Assembly: GCF_014779795.1 (NCBI RefSeq) | Contig: NZ_JACXZS010000009.1 | Coordinates: forward strand, 62,001 to 126,000 | Source: Microbacterium helvum | Lineage (GTDB): Bacteria; Actinomycetota; Actinomycetes; Actinomycetales; Microbacteriaceae | Reading direction: 5' to 3' | DNA: 64,000 bases | Notes under the pieces: model-generated | What the model was told of the DNA's origin: nothing | Seen by the model: the letters and a program-made list of their open reading frames with translations, nothing else | The model's database searches: none | Translations under genes and position numbers: made by a program | Shown: piece by piece, positions 7,905-20,355 of the stretch | Position numbering within the stretch: position 1 is the stretch's first letter | How the letters are laid out: every line of letters starts with the position of its first letter

Positions 7905-9257
7905 TCAGGCCGCGCCGCGGCGGATCAGGCGGCCGCGCGGCTCGGCGAAGTCGACGCGTTCACCGCGCAGGAACGTCTCGCGCACCACGCCCGACAGCGC
8001 CTTGCCGTCGTAGGGGGTCAGCGGGTTCTTGTGGTGCAGCTTGTTCACGTCGACCACGTACGCGCTGTCGGGGGCGAACACCGACAGGTCGGCGTCGAAC
8101 CCCAGCGCGATCCTTCCCTTGCGGGTGAGTCCGGCGAGGGCCGCCGGACGCGCCGACATCCATTCCACCACGGTCTCGAGGGGTATGCCGCGCGTGCGGG
8201 CCTCGGACCACACCAGCGACAGGCCCAGCTGCAGCGAGGCGACGCCGCCCCACGCGACCGCGAAGTCGCCGTTGTCGAGGTCCTTGAGGTCGAGGGTCGA
8301 CGGCGAGTGGTCGCTGACGATGCAGTCGATCGTGCCGTCGACGAGCCCCTGCCACAGCAGCTCGCGGTTGGAGGCCTCGCGGATCGGCGGGCAGCACTTG
8401 AACGCGGTCGCGCCGTTCGGGATCTCTTCCGCCAGCAGCGTCAGGTAGTGCGGGCACGTCTCGACGGTGAGGCGCACGCCGTCGCGCTTGGCGCTCGCGA
8501 TCATCGGCAGCGCGTCGGACGACGACAGGTGCAGGATGTGGGCGCGGGCACCGGTCCAGCGGGCGCGCTCGATGACCTCGGCGATCGCGATGTTCTCGGC
8601 GCCGCGCGGGCGCGAGGCGAGGAAGCGGTCGTAGTGGTCGCCTTCGGCCGAGGGCGCGCGGTCGATGGCGCGCGAGTCCTCGGCGTGCACGATGAGCAGC
8701 GAGTCGAAGCTCGCGAGCTCCGCCATGTCGCGCTCCATCTCGTCGGCGTCGAGGTGCGGGAACTCGTCGACGCCCGAGTGCAGCAGGAAGCACTTGAAGC
8801 CGAACACGCCGTCGTCGTGCAGCGCGCGCAGCTCGCCGGTGTTACCGGGGATCGCACCGCCCCAGAAGCCGACGTCGACGAACGCCTGGTCCTTCGCGAC
8901 GCTGCGCTTGAGCTCCAGAGCCTCGACGTCGACCGTCGGCGGGATGCTGTTCAGCGGCATGTCGATGATCGTGGTGACACCGCCGGCGGCAGCGGCCTTG
9001 GTCGCCGAGGCGAAGCCCTCCCACTCGGTGCGGCCGGGCTCGTTGACGTGCACATGCGAATCGACGAGGCCCGGCAGCAGCGTCTCGTCGTCCGCGAGCG
9101 TGACGATCTCGCGCCCCTGCAGGTCATGGCCGAGCGGCTCGATCGCGACGATCGCGCCGTCGGTGATGCCGATCTCGCGGGCCGCGAAGCCCGCGGTGGT
9201 GAGGATGCGTTCGCCGCGCACGACGACGTCGTAGTGGGGGGTCTGGTTCTCGCTCAT
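7905..9257 (-). CDS. allB: Allantoinase
   Basis: A 450-residue amidohydrolase that opens the hydantoin ring of allantoin to give allantoate. The metal-binding DSHVHVNEPGRTEWEG motif carries H68 and H70. The candidate carboxylated lysine lies in GFKCFL near residue 155, with further ligands in IVHAED, HILHLSS and IVSDHSP. Length and the EPGRTEWEG motif separate it from dihydroorotase and hydantoinase. Its ATG overlaps the glycerate kinase stop codon (ATGA), so the genes are co-translated. It uses the allantoin produced by the operon at 108-3469. An allantoate hydrolase gene is not in the window. Confidence 0.93.
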   Translation of the reverse strand: MSENQTPHYDVVVRGERILTTAGFAAREIGITDGAIVAIEPLGHDLQGREIVTLADDETLLPGLVDSHVHVNEPGRTEWEGFASATKAAAAGGVTTIIDMPLNSIPPTVDVEALELKRSVAKDQAFVDVGFWGGAIPGNTGELRALHDDGVFGFKCFLLHSGVDEFPHLDADEMERDMAELASFDSLLIVHAEDSRAIDRAPSAEGDHYDRFLASRPRGAENIAIAEVIERARWTGARAHILHLSSSDALPMIASAKRDGVRLTVETCPHYLTLLAEEIPNGATAFKCCPPIREASNRELLWQGLVDGTIDCIVSDHSPSTLDLKDLDNGDFAVAWGGVASLQLGLSLVWSEARTRGIPLETVVEWMSARPAALAGLTRKGRIALGFDADLSVFAPDSAYVVDVNKLHHKNPLTPYDGKALSGVVRETFLRGERVDFAEPRGRLIRRGAA

Positions 9258-10423
9258 GAGGTGATGCTTTCGGTGAGGGTTTCGGCCCGGACGGCTCCGT
9301 CGCCGACCGGAAGGGATGCCGCCAGCTCGGCGCCGATCTCGCGGAGCAGCCGTGCGGCGTCGCGCATGCTGACCTCGGGATCGGGCTCGCGCGCGGCGAG
9401 GGCCCAGGTGCGGACGAAGCCGGCCGCCCGCAGCCGGTCGTCGTCGAGGGTGGTGCGTCCGCAGACCGCGACGACGGGGACGCCGATCGCACGCGCGGCA
9501 CGAGCGACGCCCACGGGCGTCTTGCCGCCGAGGGACTGCTCGTCGATGCTGCCCTCGCCGGTGACGACGAGGTCGGCGCCGACGAGGCGCTCGCGCAGGC
9601 CGGTGAAGTCGAGCACGACGTCGACGCCGCTGCGGCGCTCGGCGCCGAGGGCCGCGACGGCCGCGAAGCCCACGCCGCCGGCTGCGCCGGCCCCGGGGGC
9701 ATCGGCCGCCCCGGGCACGCCGAAGGCGTCGGCGATGAGCGCCACGTAGCGGGCGAGCGCGGCGTCGAGCTCGGCGACATCCTCGGGCGTGGCGCCCTTC
9801 TGCGGTCCGAACACCGCGGCTGCACCGTTCGGGCCGAGCAGCGGGTTGTCGACGTCGGTGGCGAGCGTGAGGGATGCCTCGGCCAACCGAGGATCGAAGG
9901 CCGAGGCATCCACCGTCACGAGTCGCGCGAGAGCGGCGCCGCCCCCCGGAAGCACCGCCCCCGCGCCGTCGAGGAGCCGCAGGCCCAGGGCCTGCAGCAT
10001 GCCGGCACCGCCGTCGGTGCCGGCGCTGCCGCCGACGCCGAGCACGATGCGGCGGGCACCGGCGTCGAGCGCGGCGGCGATCAGCTCGCCGGTGCCGCGG
10101 CTGGTCGCGCCCCGCGCGTCGCGGATGCCGCCGGGGAGGATGCCGAGGCCCGACGCGAGCGCCATCTCGATCACCGCCTCGTCGCCGCGCAGCCCCCAGT
10201 CGGCCGCGACGGGCGCGCCGGTGGGCCCGCTGACGACGGTGGTGCGGCGTTCGAATCCGGCGCCGAGCGCGGCATCCAGCGTGCCTTCTCCCCCGTCGGC
10301 GACGGGCACGAGGTCGACGGCGGCGTCATGGCGCACGGCCCGGATGCCGTCGGCGACGGCGCGTGCGACGCCGGCCGCGTCCAAGGAGCCCTTGAACTTG
10401 TCGGGAGCGATGACGATGCGCAT
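9254..10423 (-). CDS. glxK: Glycerate kinase (GarK/GlxK type)
   Basis: A 389-residue kinase that phosphorylates D-glycerate, by family precedent to 2-phosphoglycerate, passing carbon from the glyoxylate route into glycolysis. The N-terminus IVIAPDKFKGSLDA and the glycine-rich GVGGSAGTDGGAGM near residue 130 are diagnostic of the class. It follows gcl by 22 bases and overlaps allB by four. Gcl, GlxR and GlxK together give a complete glyoxylate-to-phosphoglycerate pathway. Confidence 0.92.
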   Translation of the reverse strand: MRIVIAPDKFKGSLDAAGVARAVADGIRAVRHDAAVDLVPVADGGEGTLDAALGAGFERRTTVVSGPTGAPVAADWGLRGDEAVIEMALASGLGILPGGIRDARGATSRGTGELIAAALDAGARRIVLGVGGSAGTDGGAGMLQALGLRLLDGAGAVLPGGGAALARLVTVDASAFDPRLAEASLTLATDVDNPLLGPNGAAAVFGPQKGATPEDVAELDAALARYVALIADAFGVPGAADAPGAGAAGGVGFAAVAALGAERRSGVDVVLDFTGLRERLVGADLVVTGEGSIDEQSLGGKTPVGVARAARAIGVPVVAVCGRTTLDDDRLRAAGFVRTWALAAREPDPEVSMRDAARLLREIGAELAASLPVGDGAVRAETLTESITS

Positions 10424-10445
10424 GGTCGGCTTTCGGGCGGACGGT

Positions 10446-12239
<1,794 letters not shown>

Positions 12240-12297
12240 TTGAGTTCTCCAGTATTCCGGTCGTTGAGCGAGGAGCGCAGCGACGAGACGAAACGGT

Positions 12298-13176
12298 TCA
12301 GTCGCGACCCGACAGCTCGGCGGTGAGCTTGAACAGGCCGGAGTGGTCGAGCCCGCCGTCGCCACGCGCGACCAGCGAGGTCACGAGCTGGGCGACCGCC
12401 GACCCGAGTGGGACGGTGATGCCGACCTGTCGTGCGGCGGCGGTGACGATGCCCAGGTCCTTGTTGTGGAGGGCGAGTCGGAAGCCGGGGCCGAAGTCGC
12501 GGTTCAGCATCTTCTGCCCCTTCTGGTCGAGGACCTTCGAGCCGGCGAGACCGCCGCCGAGGACCGTGAGGGCGGCATCGGTGTCGACGCCGTACGCCTC
12601 GAGGAAGACGACCGCCTCGGCGAGCGCCTGGATGTTGACGGCGACGATCAGCTGGTTGGCGGCCTTGACGGTCTGTCCTGCGCCTGCGGGGCCGACGTGC
12701 ACGATGGTCTTGCCGATGGCGTTCAGCACGGGCTCGGCCTTGGCGAAGTCCTCGGCGGTACCGCCGACCATGATCGACAGCACGGCGTCGATCGCGCCCT
12801 GCTCGCCGCCTGAGACGGGGGCGTCCACGACACCGAGTCCCGCGGCGACGGCCTCGTCGGCGAGTTCCTTGGCGACATCGGGGCGGATCGACGAGTTGTC
12901 GATCCACAGCGCCCCGGCCTTCGCGTTCGCGAACACGCCGTCCTCGCCGCGCACGACGCCGGCGACGTCCGGCGAGTCCGGCACCATCGTGATGATGACG
13001 TCGGCGTCCGCGACCGCGTCCGCGATGCTGGTGGCACCGCGGCCGCCCGCCGCCGCGAGGGCGTCGATCGGGCCCTGGCTGCGGTTGTAGCCGGCGACCG
13101 TGTACCCGGCGGCGACGAGGTTCTTGGCCATGGGCAGGCCCATGATCCCGAGACCGATGACTGCGACGTTGCTCAT
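12298..13176 (-). CDS. glxR: Tartronate semialdehyde reductase
   Basis: A 292-residue beta-hydroxyacid dehydrogenase that reduces tartronate semialdehyde to D-glycerate with NAD(P)H. The Rossmann motif [12 protein letters not shown] is at residues 7-18, the substrate-binding [10 protein letters not shown] near 120 and the catalytic lysine in [10 protein letters not shown] near 170. The ATG at 13174-13176 begins [10 protein letters not shown]. It lies 58 bases upstream of gcl and 49 downstream of the hydroxypyruvate isomerase-like gene, within one operon. Confidence 0.94.
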   Translation of the reverse strand: MSNVAVIGLGIMGLPMAKNLVAAGYTVAGYNRSQGPIDALAAAGGRGATSIADAVADADVIITMVPDSPDVAGVVRGEDGVFANAKAGALWIDNSSIRPDVAKELADEAVAAGLGVVDAPVSGGEQGAIDAVLSIMVGGTAEDFAKAEPVLNAIGKTIVHVGPAGAGQTVKAANQLIVAVNIQALAEAVVFLEAYGVDTDAALTVLGGGLAGSKVLDQKGQKMLNRDFGPGFRLALHNKDLGIVTAAARQVGITVPLGSAVAQLVTSLVARGDGGLDHSGLFKLTAELSGRD

Positions 13177-13225
13177 TGTTCTGGTCCTTGTGTCGTGAGA
13201 AGAGTGGATGCCGGCGGCCGCGCGC

Positions 13226-14050
13226 TCAGCGAGCGCCGGCGTAGCCGCGCTCGACGGCGGGGAGCCACGCGAACGGGTCGGCGGCCTCGGTCTTGTACTC
13301 GAGGCCGATGACGCCGGCGTAGCCGAGGCCCTGGGCGTCGGCGATCCACTGCTGCAGCGGCAGGTCGCCGGTGCCGGGCTCGCCGCGGCCGGGGGCGTCG
13401 GCGATCTGGATGTGGCCGAAGTCGGCGGCGTGACCGGCGATGACCGCGGGGACGTCGTCGCCGTTGACGGCGAGGTGGTAGTAGTCGGCGAGCAGGCGCA
13501 CATTGTCGACACCGTGCTCGGTGCGCACGCGCTCGATGACGGCGAGCGCGTCGGCCGCGGTCGTGAGCGGGTACGCGGGGGCGCCGCTCACCGGCTCCAG
13601 CAGCACGATGCCGTCGATCTCGGCCACGGCGCGTCCGGCGGCGGCGAGGTTGCGCACCGCGAGCTCGTCCTGCGCGGCGGCGTCGACGCCGTCGATGCGG
13701 TTGCCGTAGAGGGCGTTGAAGGCCTTCGTGCCCAGGCGCCGCCCGATCTCGACGACCACGCCGATGTTGGCGGCGAACTCGTCCTCGCGTCCGATCCACG
13801 ACACCAGGCCCCGGTCGCCGCCGGGCATGTCGCCGGCGAAGAAGTTCAGCCCTGTCAGCTGCACGCCCGCGTCCTGGACGGCAGCGACGAACGCATCGAC
13901 ATCAGCGGCGGCCGGCACGGCCTCGGCGAACGGCCACCAGAACTCGACGGCGTCGAACCCGGCGGCCTTCGCGGCGGAGGGGCGCTCCTGCAACGGCAGC
14001 TGCGTCAGCAGGATCGAGCAGTTCACCGTGTAGCGGGTCGTGTCGCTCAT
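13226..14050 (-). CDS. hyi: Hydroxypyruvate isomerase-like TIM-barrel protein
   Basis: A 274-residue sugar-phosphate-isomerase-like barrel. FDAVEFWWPF near residue 35, VLLEPVSGAP near 150 and the C-terminal IGLEYKTEAAD, with candidate metal-binding acidic residues, fit the Hyi family. Such enzymes interconvert hydroxypyruvate and tartronate semialdehyde and usually sit with gcl and glxR, as here. It is the first gene after the two-part operator at 14077-14112 and probably leads the operon hyi-glxR-gcl-glxK-allB-lyase. Family members have diverse activities, so isomerase function rests mainly on context. Confidence 0.88.
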   Translation of the reverse strand: MSDTTRYTVNCSILLTQLPLQERPSAAKAAGFDAVEFWWPFAEAVPAAADVDAFVAAVQDAGVQLTGLNFFAGDMPGGDRGLVSWIGREDEFAANIGVVVEIGRRLGTKAFNALYGNRIDGVDAAAQDELAVRNLAAAGRAVAEIDGIVLLEPVSGAPAYPLTTAADALAVIERVRTEHGVDNVRLLADYYHLAVNGDDVPAVIAGHAADFGHIQIADAPGRGEPGTGDLPLQQWIADAQGLGYAGVIGLEYKTEAADPFAWLPAVERGYAGAR

Positions 14051-14076
14051 GAGACTTCCTTGTCGGTTCCAAGTGA

Positions 14077-14112
14077 TTCCATATCGTGGAATCTAGTTTC
14101 TGCAATATGAAA
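14077..14112. promoter_or_regulatory. Two-part operator before hyi (IclR site 2)
   Basis: TTCCATATCGTGGAA (14077-14091), a near-palindrome, and TTCTGCAATATGAAA (14098-14112) start 21 bp apart, as in the other three copies. The site ends 27 bp upstream of the hyi start codon on the minus strand, where it could block or activate the promoter of the glyoxylate operon. Confidence 0.65.
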
Positions 14113-14153
14113 AGTGTAAGTCAGATCGTGGGTGCCGTCAACCCCTTCCAGGC

Positions 14154-14203
14154 GGGGAACGACGACGGGCGGGTGCCCGAAGGCACCCGCCCGTTCGTTC
14201 CCC
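14154..14203 (-). terminator. Hairpin after allE
   Basis: A perfect 13-bp stem (14165-14177 with 14182-14194, loop CGAA) is extended by an outer GGGGAACG/CGTTCCCC pairing. It starts directly after the ureidoglycine aminohydrolase stop codon on the minus strand and separates the malic enzyme-aceB-DUF6986-allE operon from the hyi promoter. Confidence 0.7.
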
Positions 14204-14209
14204 GCCGGA

Positions 14210-15022
14210 TCAGGTGAGCTTGATCTGGCGGTTCATGTCCTTGTACAGCAGGTAGCGGAACGGCTCGGGGCCACCCGCGTAGCAGGCCTGCGGGCAGAAC
14301 GCGCGCAGCAGCATGTAGTCGCCGGCCTCGCACTCGACCCAGTCGTCGTTGAGGCGGTAGACCGCCTTGCCCTGCAGCACGAACAGGCCGTGCTCCATGA
14401 CGTGCGTCTCGGCGAACGGGATCGAGCCGCCGGGCTGGAACGTCACGATGTTGACCTGCATGTCGTGGGCCATGTCGCTCGCGTCCGAGAACCGCGTCGT
14501 CGCCCACACGCCGTCGGTGTCGGGCATCGCTACCGGCTCGATGTCCTGGTCGCGCGTGACGAACGAGGCCGGCGCCGGCACGCCTTCGAGCCACTCGTAG
14601 GCCTTGCGGATCCAGTGGAACGACGTGATCGCGGATCCGCGGTTGGCGAGCGACCACTCCGCGCCCGGAGCGATGAAGGCGTAGCCGCCCTCGCCGAGCA
14701 CGTGCTCCTCGCCCTCGAGCGTGAGCGTCAGCTCGCCCGTCGTGACGAAGACGACGCCCTCGACGCCCGCTTCGGGCTCGGGCTTCGCGGCCCCGCCGCC
14801 GGGCGCGATCTCGACGATCAGCTGCGAGAACGTCGTCGCCGAGCTGGGCGTGGGCCTCGCGAGGATCCACGCGCGCGCGTCGGTGAACCCGGGCAGGCTC
14901 GAGGTGACGATATCGCGCAGCACGCCCTTCGGGATGAAGGTGTACGCCAGCTTGACGACGGCGCGGTCGGTCAGCAGATCGGTCTGCGGCGGCAGTCCGC
15001 CCTGGGGTGTGTAGTAGCTCAT
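14210..15022 (-). CDS. allE: (S)-ureidoglycine aminohydrolase
   Basis: A 270-residue bicupin of the YlbA/AllE family, which releases ammonia from (S)-ureidoglycine to give (S)-ureidoglycolate in the allantoate amidohydrolase branch of allantoin degradation. The N-terminus [15 protein letters not shown] and AYTFIPKGVLRDIVTS are typical, and the metal-binding cupin motif lies in IPFAETHVMEHGLFVL near residue 205. Its ATG overlaps the DUF6986 stop codon. Its presence predicts an AllC-type allantoate amidohydrolase elsewhere in the genome. Confidence 0.92.
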   Translation of the reverse strand: MSYYTPQGGLPPQTDLLTDRAVVKLAYTFIPKGVLRDIVTSSLPGFTDARAWILARPTPSSATTFSQLIVEIAPGGGAAKPEPEAGVEGVVFVTTGELTLTLEGEEHVLGEGGYAFIAPGAEWSLANRGSAITSFHWIRKAYEWLEGVPAPASFVTRDQDIEPVAMPDTDGVWATTRFSDASDMAHDMQVNIVTFQPGGSIPFAETHVMEHGLFVLQGKAVYRLNDDWVECEAGDYMLLRAFCPQACYAGGPEPFRYLLYKDMNRQIKLT

Positions 15023-16308
15023 GCGGGCTCCTCGGTCGTGACGAGTGACGTGGCCGGTTTCGGGTGCGCGAGCGCCGTGAGGGCCGCGAGGTCGATGCCG
15101 GCGGCATCCTGGACCTCCGCCTCGGTGACCGCACCGCACTGCACGCCGCGCAGTACGAACGCGGCCAGCGCCCGAGCGGTGGCAGGCTCGTCCATGACGG
15201 CGCTCTCGATGCGGTGCACGTAGTTGCGCAGACGTGTCGTCGCCGACGCGAGGCCTTCGCGGTAGAACAGCGTGTTCGCGACGAACCGCGGCACCAGCTG
15301 TGCCGGATGCAGGTCCCAGCCCTGGTAATAGCCGCGCTCCAGCGACCGCCGCGTGAGGCGCGCGCTCAGCCGCCAGGCCGCGCGCACCGCGTCGTCGTCG
15401 CCGACCGGCAGGATGTTCGTCGAGCCGTCCGACAGGCGCACTCCCGTCTGGGCCGCCGCGACCTGCATCACGTTCTTCGCGTGGTCGGCGGCCGGGTGCT
15501 CCATCGACTGGTAGGCGGCAGAGATCCCGAGCGACGCGCTGTAGTCGTAGGTGCCGTAGTGCAACCCGCTCACGCGTCCCTCGGCGACGTGGATGGCCGT
15601 GGCGAGCGGCGACGTCCCGTCGGGGCCGAGGATCAGCTGTGGCGTCTCGACCTGCACCTCGAACCGCAGGCGACCCGGCGTGAGACCGTGGTGCTCTTCG
15701 AAGCGATGGCAGATGTGCGCCATCGCCTCGACCTGCGCGACCGTCGTCACCTTCGGCAGCGTCAGCACGAGACCGTCGGGAAGATCGCCCGCGTCGAGCA
15801 GCGTCGCGAGGAACAGATCGAGCGAACGGATGCCTCGTGCCCGGGTGGGAGCCTCGAAGCACTTGAAGCGGATGCCGATGAACGCGGGCGCGACGCCCGC
15901 GTCGACGGCTGCGAGGATCTGCTCGGCCGCGCGGCGCACGTCGGCATCCTCCGTCTCGTCGCCCCGGTCGCCATAGCCGTCCTCGAAGTCCAGGCGCAGG
16001 TCCTCGATCGGCTCGGTGCGCAGCTTCGCCTCCACCAGCGCCGCGACGTCGGCCGCGAAGGCCTCGGGCACGCCGAGCTCACGGACGACCGTCGCCACGC
16101 CGCCCTGCGCCTCCGCGGCCGCGAGCGCGGCGGCGCCCCAGTCGGCGGGGAGCGCCGGCGTGTACCGGTCGGCCGGCACGTACACCGTGTGCACGGGCTG
16201 GCGCGATCCGTCGTCGCCGGGGAACCGCTCGGCCAGCAGCCGGTCGGTGGGCGCGAGGAACCGGTCGAGCTCGGCGAGATCGCCCGGTCCGAGCAGGCGC
16301 TCGGTCAT
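15019..16308 (-). CDS. DUF6986 protein, aldolase/citrate-lyase-like
   Basis: A 429-residue protein with the features of the uncharacterised DUF6986 family, apparently related to HpcH/CitE lyases and malate synthases. The acidic [16 protein letters not shown] near residue 112 looks like a metal site, and [12 protein letters not shown] near 178 and [15 protein letters not shown] near 205 resemble the CitE barrel core. It overlaps malate synthase by four bases upstream and allE by four downstream, so it is translated within the glyoxylate operon. A role in making or using glyoxylate, such as cleavage of a ureidoglycolate- or malate-like compound, is plausible but unproven. Confidence 0.8.
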   Translation of the reverse strand: MTERLLGPGDLAELDRFLAPTDRLLAERFPGDDGSRQPVHTVYVPADRYTPALPADWGAAALAAAEAQGGVATVVRELGVPEAFAADVAALVEAKLRTEPIEDLRLDFEDGYGDRGDETEDADVRRAAEQILAAVDAGVAPAFIGIRFKCFEAPTRARGIRSLDLFLATLLDAGDLPDGLVLTLPKVTTVAQVEAMAHICHRFEEHHGLTPGRLRFEVQVETPQLILGPDGTSPLATAIHVAEGRVSGLHYGTYDYSASLGISAAYQSMEHPAADHAKNVMQVAAAQTGVRLSDGSTNILPVGDDDAVRAAWRLSARLTRRSLERGYYQGWDLHPAQLVPRFVANTLFYREGLASATTRLRNYVHRIESAVMDEPATARALAAFVLRGVQCGAVTEAEVQDAAGIDLAALTALAHPKPATSLVTTEEPA

Positions 16309-17909
16309 CGCGCGACCACCAGGTCGTAGGCCGGAGTGGTGAGGAAGTCGGTGTACTCCTCCGACAGGCAGATGTCGGCGACGAGGTCGGCCGCCGGCCG
16401 GTAGTAGCGCTCGAACTGGTCTGCGCCGACCTCGCCCGCAAGGCGCGAGGTCTCCTCGTCGAGGATGCGGCGCACGAGCTCCCGCGTCACGGTCTCGCCG
16501 GTGTCGGCGAGGACCACGCCGTTGCGGATCTGCTGCCACACCTGCGACCGCGAGATCTCGGCGGTGGCGGCATCCTCCATGAGGTTGTGGATGGCGACCG
16601 CACCGTTGCCCGAGAGCCACACGGCGATGTAGGCGATCGCGACATAGAGGTTGGTGCGCAGGCCGGTCTCGGTGACCGCGCCCGGAGCCGAGGCGACATC
16701 GAGCAGCTGGCTGCCGGTGACCTCGACCTCGGGCCGTTGCCGGTCGAGCTGGTTCGGCCGGTCTCCGAGCACCGCGTCGAAGACGGCGCGGCAGATCGGC
16801 ACCAGGTCGGGGTGGGCGACCCACGAGCCGTCGAAGCCGTCGTTCGCCTCGCGCGTCTTGTCGGCGCGCACCTTCTCGAACGCCGCCTCGGTGACCTCGG
16901 GCTCGCGACGGTTCGGGATGAACGCGGCCATGCCGCCCATCGCGAAGGCGCCGCGGCGGTGACAGGTCTTGACGAGCAGCTCCGTGTACGCGCGCATGAA
17001 CGGCGCCGTCATCGACACGTCGGCGCGGTCGGGCAGCACGAACGACTCCCCCGCGTCGCGGAAGTACTTCACGATGCTGAAGAGGTAGTCCCAGCGGCCG
17101 GCGTTGAGGCCCGACGCGTGGTCGCGCAGCTCGTACAGGATCTCGTCCATCTCGAACGCCGCGGGGATCGTCTCGATGAGGACGGTCGCGCGGATCGTCC
17201 CCTGCGGGATGCCGAGGGCGTCCTGGGCGAACACGAACACGTCGTTCCACAGCCGCGCTTCGAGGTGGCTCTCGGTCTTGGGCAGGTAGTAGTACGGGCC
17301 CTGGCCGTTCTCGACGAGCCGCTTCGCGGTGTGGAAGAAGTGCAGGCCGAAGTCGACGAAGGCGCCGACGGCGTCGCGGCCGTTCACCTCCACGTGCTTC
17401 TCGTCCATGTGCCAGCCGCGGGGCCGGGCCACCACGACGGCCAGCGGCGCGTCCTCGCGCAGCGCGTACACCTTGCCCTCCGGCGAGGTGTACGCCAGCG
17501 TGCCGCGCGCGGCGTCACGCAGCGTCAGCAGCGCGTCGACGACGTTGAACCACGTGGGCGTCGAGGCGTCTTCGAGATCGGCGAGCCAGACCTTGGCACC
17601 GGAGTTGAGGGCGTTGATCGCCATCTTGGCGGGCGAGGCCGGACCCGTGATCTCGACGCGGCGATCCTGCAGCGCGGCCGGCGCCGGGGCGACGGTCCAG
17701 TCGCCGGCGCGGATCCCGACCGTCTCGGGCAGGAAGTCGAGTCGTCCGGTGCGGGCGACCTCGTCGCGGCGGACGCGGCGCGCCTCGAGCAGCTCGTCGC
17801 GGCGGGCGGCGAACCGCTCGTGCAGCTGCTCGACGAACGCCAGGGCCTCGGGAGTCAGGATCTCGTCGGCGCGCTCGGGCGCCTCGGCGGAACGGACGTG
17901 GATGGTCAT
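16305..17909 (-). CDS. aceB: Malate synthase A
   Basis: A 534-residue malate synthase that condenses glyoxylate with acetyl-CoA to malate. [20 protein letters not shown] near residue 220 holds the Mg-binding glutamate, [13 protein letters not shown] follows, and [16 protein letters not shown] near 360 is a conserved family block. A candidate catalytic aspartate region is [14 protein letters not shown] near 450. The size matches the A isoform. No isocitrate lyase is present, so the glyoxylate here probably comes from purine breakdown. It lies 26 bases after malic enzyme and overlaps DUF6986. Confidence 0.95.
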   Translation of the reverse strand: MTIHVRSAEAPERADEILTPEALAFVEQLHERFAARRDELLEARRVRRDEVARTGRLDFLPETVGIRAGDWTVAPAPAALQDRRVEITGPASPAKMAINALNSGAKVWLADLEDASTPTWFNVVDALLTLRDAARGTLAYTSPEGKVYALREDAPLAVVVARPRGWHMDEKHVEVNGRDAVGAFVDFGLHFFHTAKRLVENGQGPYYYLPKTESHLEARLWNDVFVFAQDALGIPQGTIRATVLIETIPAAFEMDEILYELRDHASGLNAGRWDYLFSIVKYFRDAGESFVLPDRADVSMTAPFMRAYTELLVKTCHRRGAFAMGGMAAFIPNRREPEVTEAAFEKVRADKTREANDGFDGSWVAHPDLVPICRAVFDAVLGDRPNQLDRQRPEVEVTGSQLLDVASAPGAVTETGLRTNLYVAIAYIAVWLSGNGAVAIHNLMEDAATAEISRSQVWQQIRNGVVLADTGETVTRELVRRILDEETSRLAGEVGADQFERYYRPAADLVADICLSEEYTDFLTTPAYDLVVAR

Positions 17910-17935
17910 GGGGGGCTCCTCTCAGGGGCGGGTCA

Positions 17936-19378
<1,443 letters not shown>

Positions 19379-19424
19379 TGATCCTCCTCGTTCGCTCGAT
19401 CACTTCCGCGGATCGAGAACTTGT

Positions 19425-19460
19425 TTCCGTATTATGGATAGTAGTTTCTGTCACACGGAA
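19425..19460. promoter_or_regulatory. Two-part operator before malic enzyme (IclR site 3)
   Basis: TTCCGTATTATGGAT (19425-19439) and TTCTGTCACACGGAA (19446-19460) start 21 bp apart, matching the copies at 3486, 14077 and 19521. The site lies between the divergent malic-enzyme operon and iclR, on the malic-enzyme side. Confidence 0.65.
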
Positions 19461-19520
19461 AAGCAATTGCCGGACGAGGGATGCTTCACACCGCGTCGCG
19501 CGTGCGGTGAGGCATCCCTC

Positions 19521-19556
19521 TTCCGTATCGTGGAGGCAGACCGCAACGGAGTGGAA
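19521..19556. promoter_or_regulatory. Two-part operator before iclR (IclR site 4)
   Basis: TTCCGTATCGTGGAG (19521-19535) is followed at the same 21-bp offset by the weaker block CGCAACGGAGTGGAA (19542-19556). It ends 11 bp upstream of the iclR ATG and overlaps its leader, which suggests autoregulation. The second half is the most divergent of the four sites. Confidence 0.55.
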
Positions 19557-19567
19557 AGGTTGGCGAC

Positions 19568-20326
19568 ATGGCCGAGAAGGCGTCCGGAGGTGTGCAGTCC
19601 GTCGAGCGCGTGTTCGAGCTGCTCGAGCTGATCACCGACGCTGACGGCGAGGTGACTCTCAGCGAGCTGGCCGCATCCACCGAGCTGCCGCTGCCGACGA
19701 TCCACCGACTGCTGCGCACCCTCGTCGGCATGGGCTACGTGCGACAGCTGCCGAACCGCCGCTACGCCCTCGGCCCTCGGCTGATCCGCCTGGGCGAAGG
19801 AGCGAGCAAGCAGCTCGGCGCGATCGCCCGCCCACAGCTGGCGCGCCTGGTCGACGCGCTCGGCGAGACCGCCAACATGGCGGTGCTCGACTCCGACATG
19901 GTCGTGTACGTCGGGCAGGTGCCGTCCAAGCACTCGATGCGCATGTTCACCGAGGTGGGCCGCCACGCCCACACGCACGCCACCGGCGTGGGCAAGGCGA
20001 TCCTCGCGACGCTCGACGACGACGTCGTGCGCGGCATCGTCGGTCGCGCCGGCATGCCGACGTCCACCCCGATGGCCATCGGCGACATCGACTCGCTGCT
20101 GGCCGAGCTCGACCGCATCCGCGAGCGGGGCTACTCGATCGACGAGCAGGAGCAGGAGATCGGCGTCCGCTGCTTCGCGGTCGCGGTCCCCCATGCGCCC
20201 ACCCCGACCGCGATCTCGGTGTCGGGACCGGTCTCGCGCGTAGACGACGCATTCGCCGAACGGGCGATCCCGCTGCTCACCGACGCGGCCCGGGTGCTCT
20301 CGCAGGAGCTCGGCGACGCCGCCTGA
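19568..20326 (+). CDS. IclR family transcriptional regulator
   Basis: A 252-residue regulator. Residues 8-70 form the winged helix-turn-helix (VERVFELLELI, then LSELAASTELPLPTIHRLLR), and residues 85-250 form the IclR effector domain. Relatives such as AllR bind glyoxylate or allantoin and control allantoin and glyoxylate genes. It is divergent from the malic-enzyme operon, and repeated two-part motifs precede it and three other promoters in the region. The simplest reading is a local repressor of urate, allantoin and glyoxylate catabolism. The effector is inferred. Confidence 0.9.
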   Translation: MAEKASGGVQSVERVFELLELITDADGEVTLSELAASTELPLPTIHRLLRTLVGMGYVRQLPNRRYALGPRLIRLGEGASKQLGAIARPQLARLVDALGETANMAVLDSDMVVYVGQVPSKHSMRMFTEVGRHAHTHATGVGKAILATLDDDVVRGIVGRAGMPTSTPMAIGDIDSLLAELDRIRERGYSIDEQEQEIGVRCFAVAVPHAPTPTAISVSGPVSRVDDAFAERAIPLLTDAARVLSQELGDAA

Positions 20327-20355
20327 ACCCGGCGGGCCCCCGACGTCGTGTCGGG

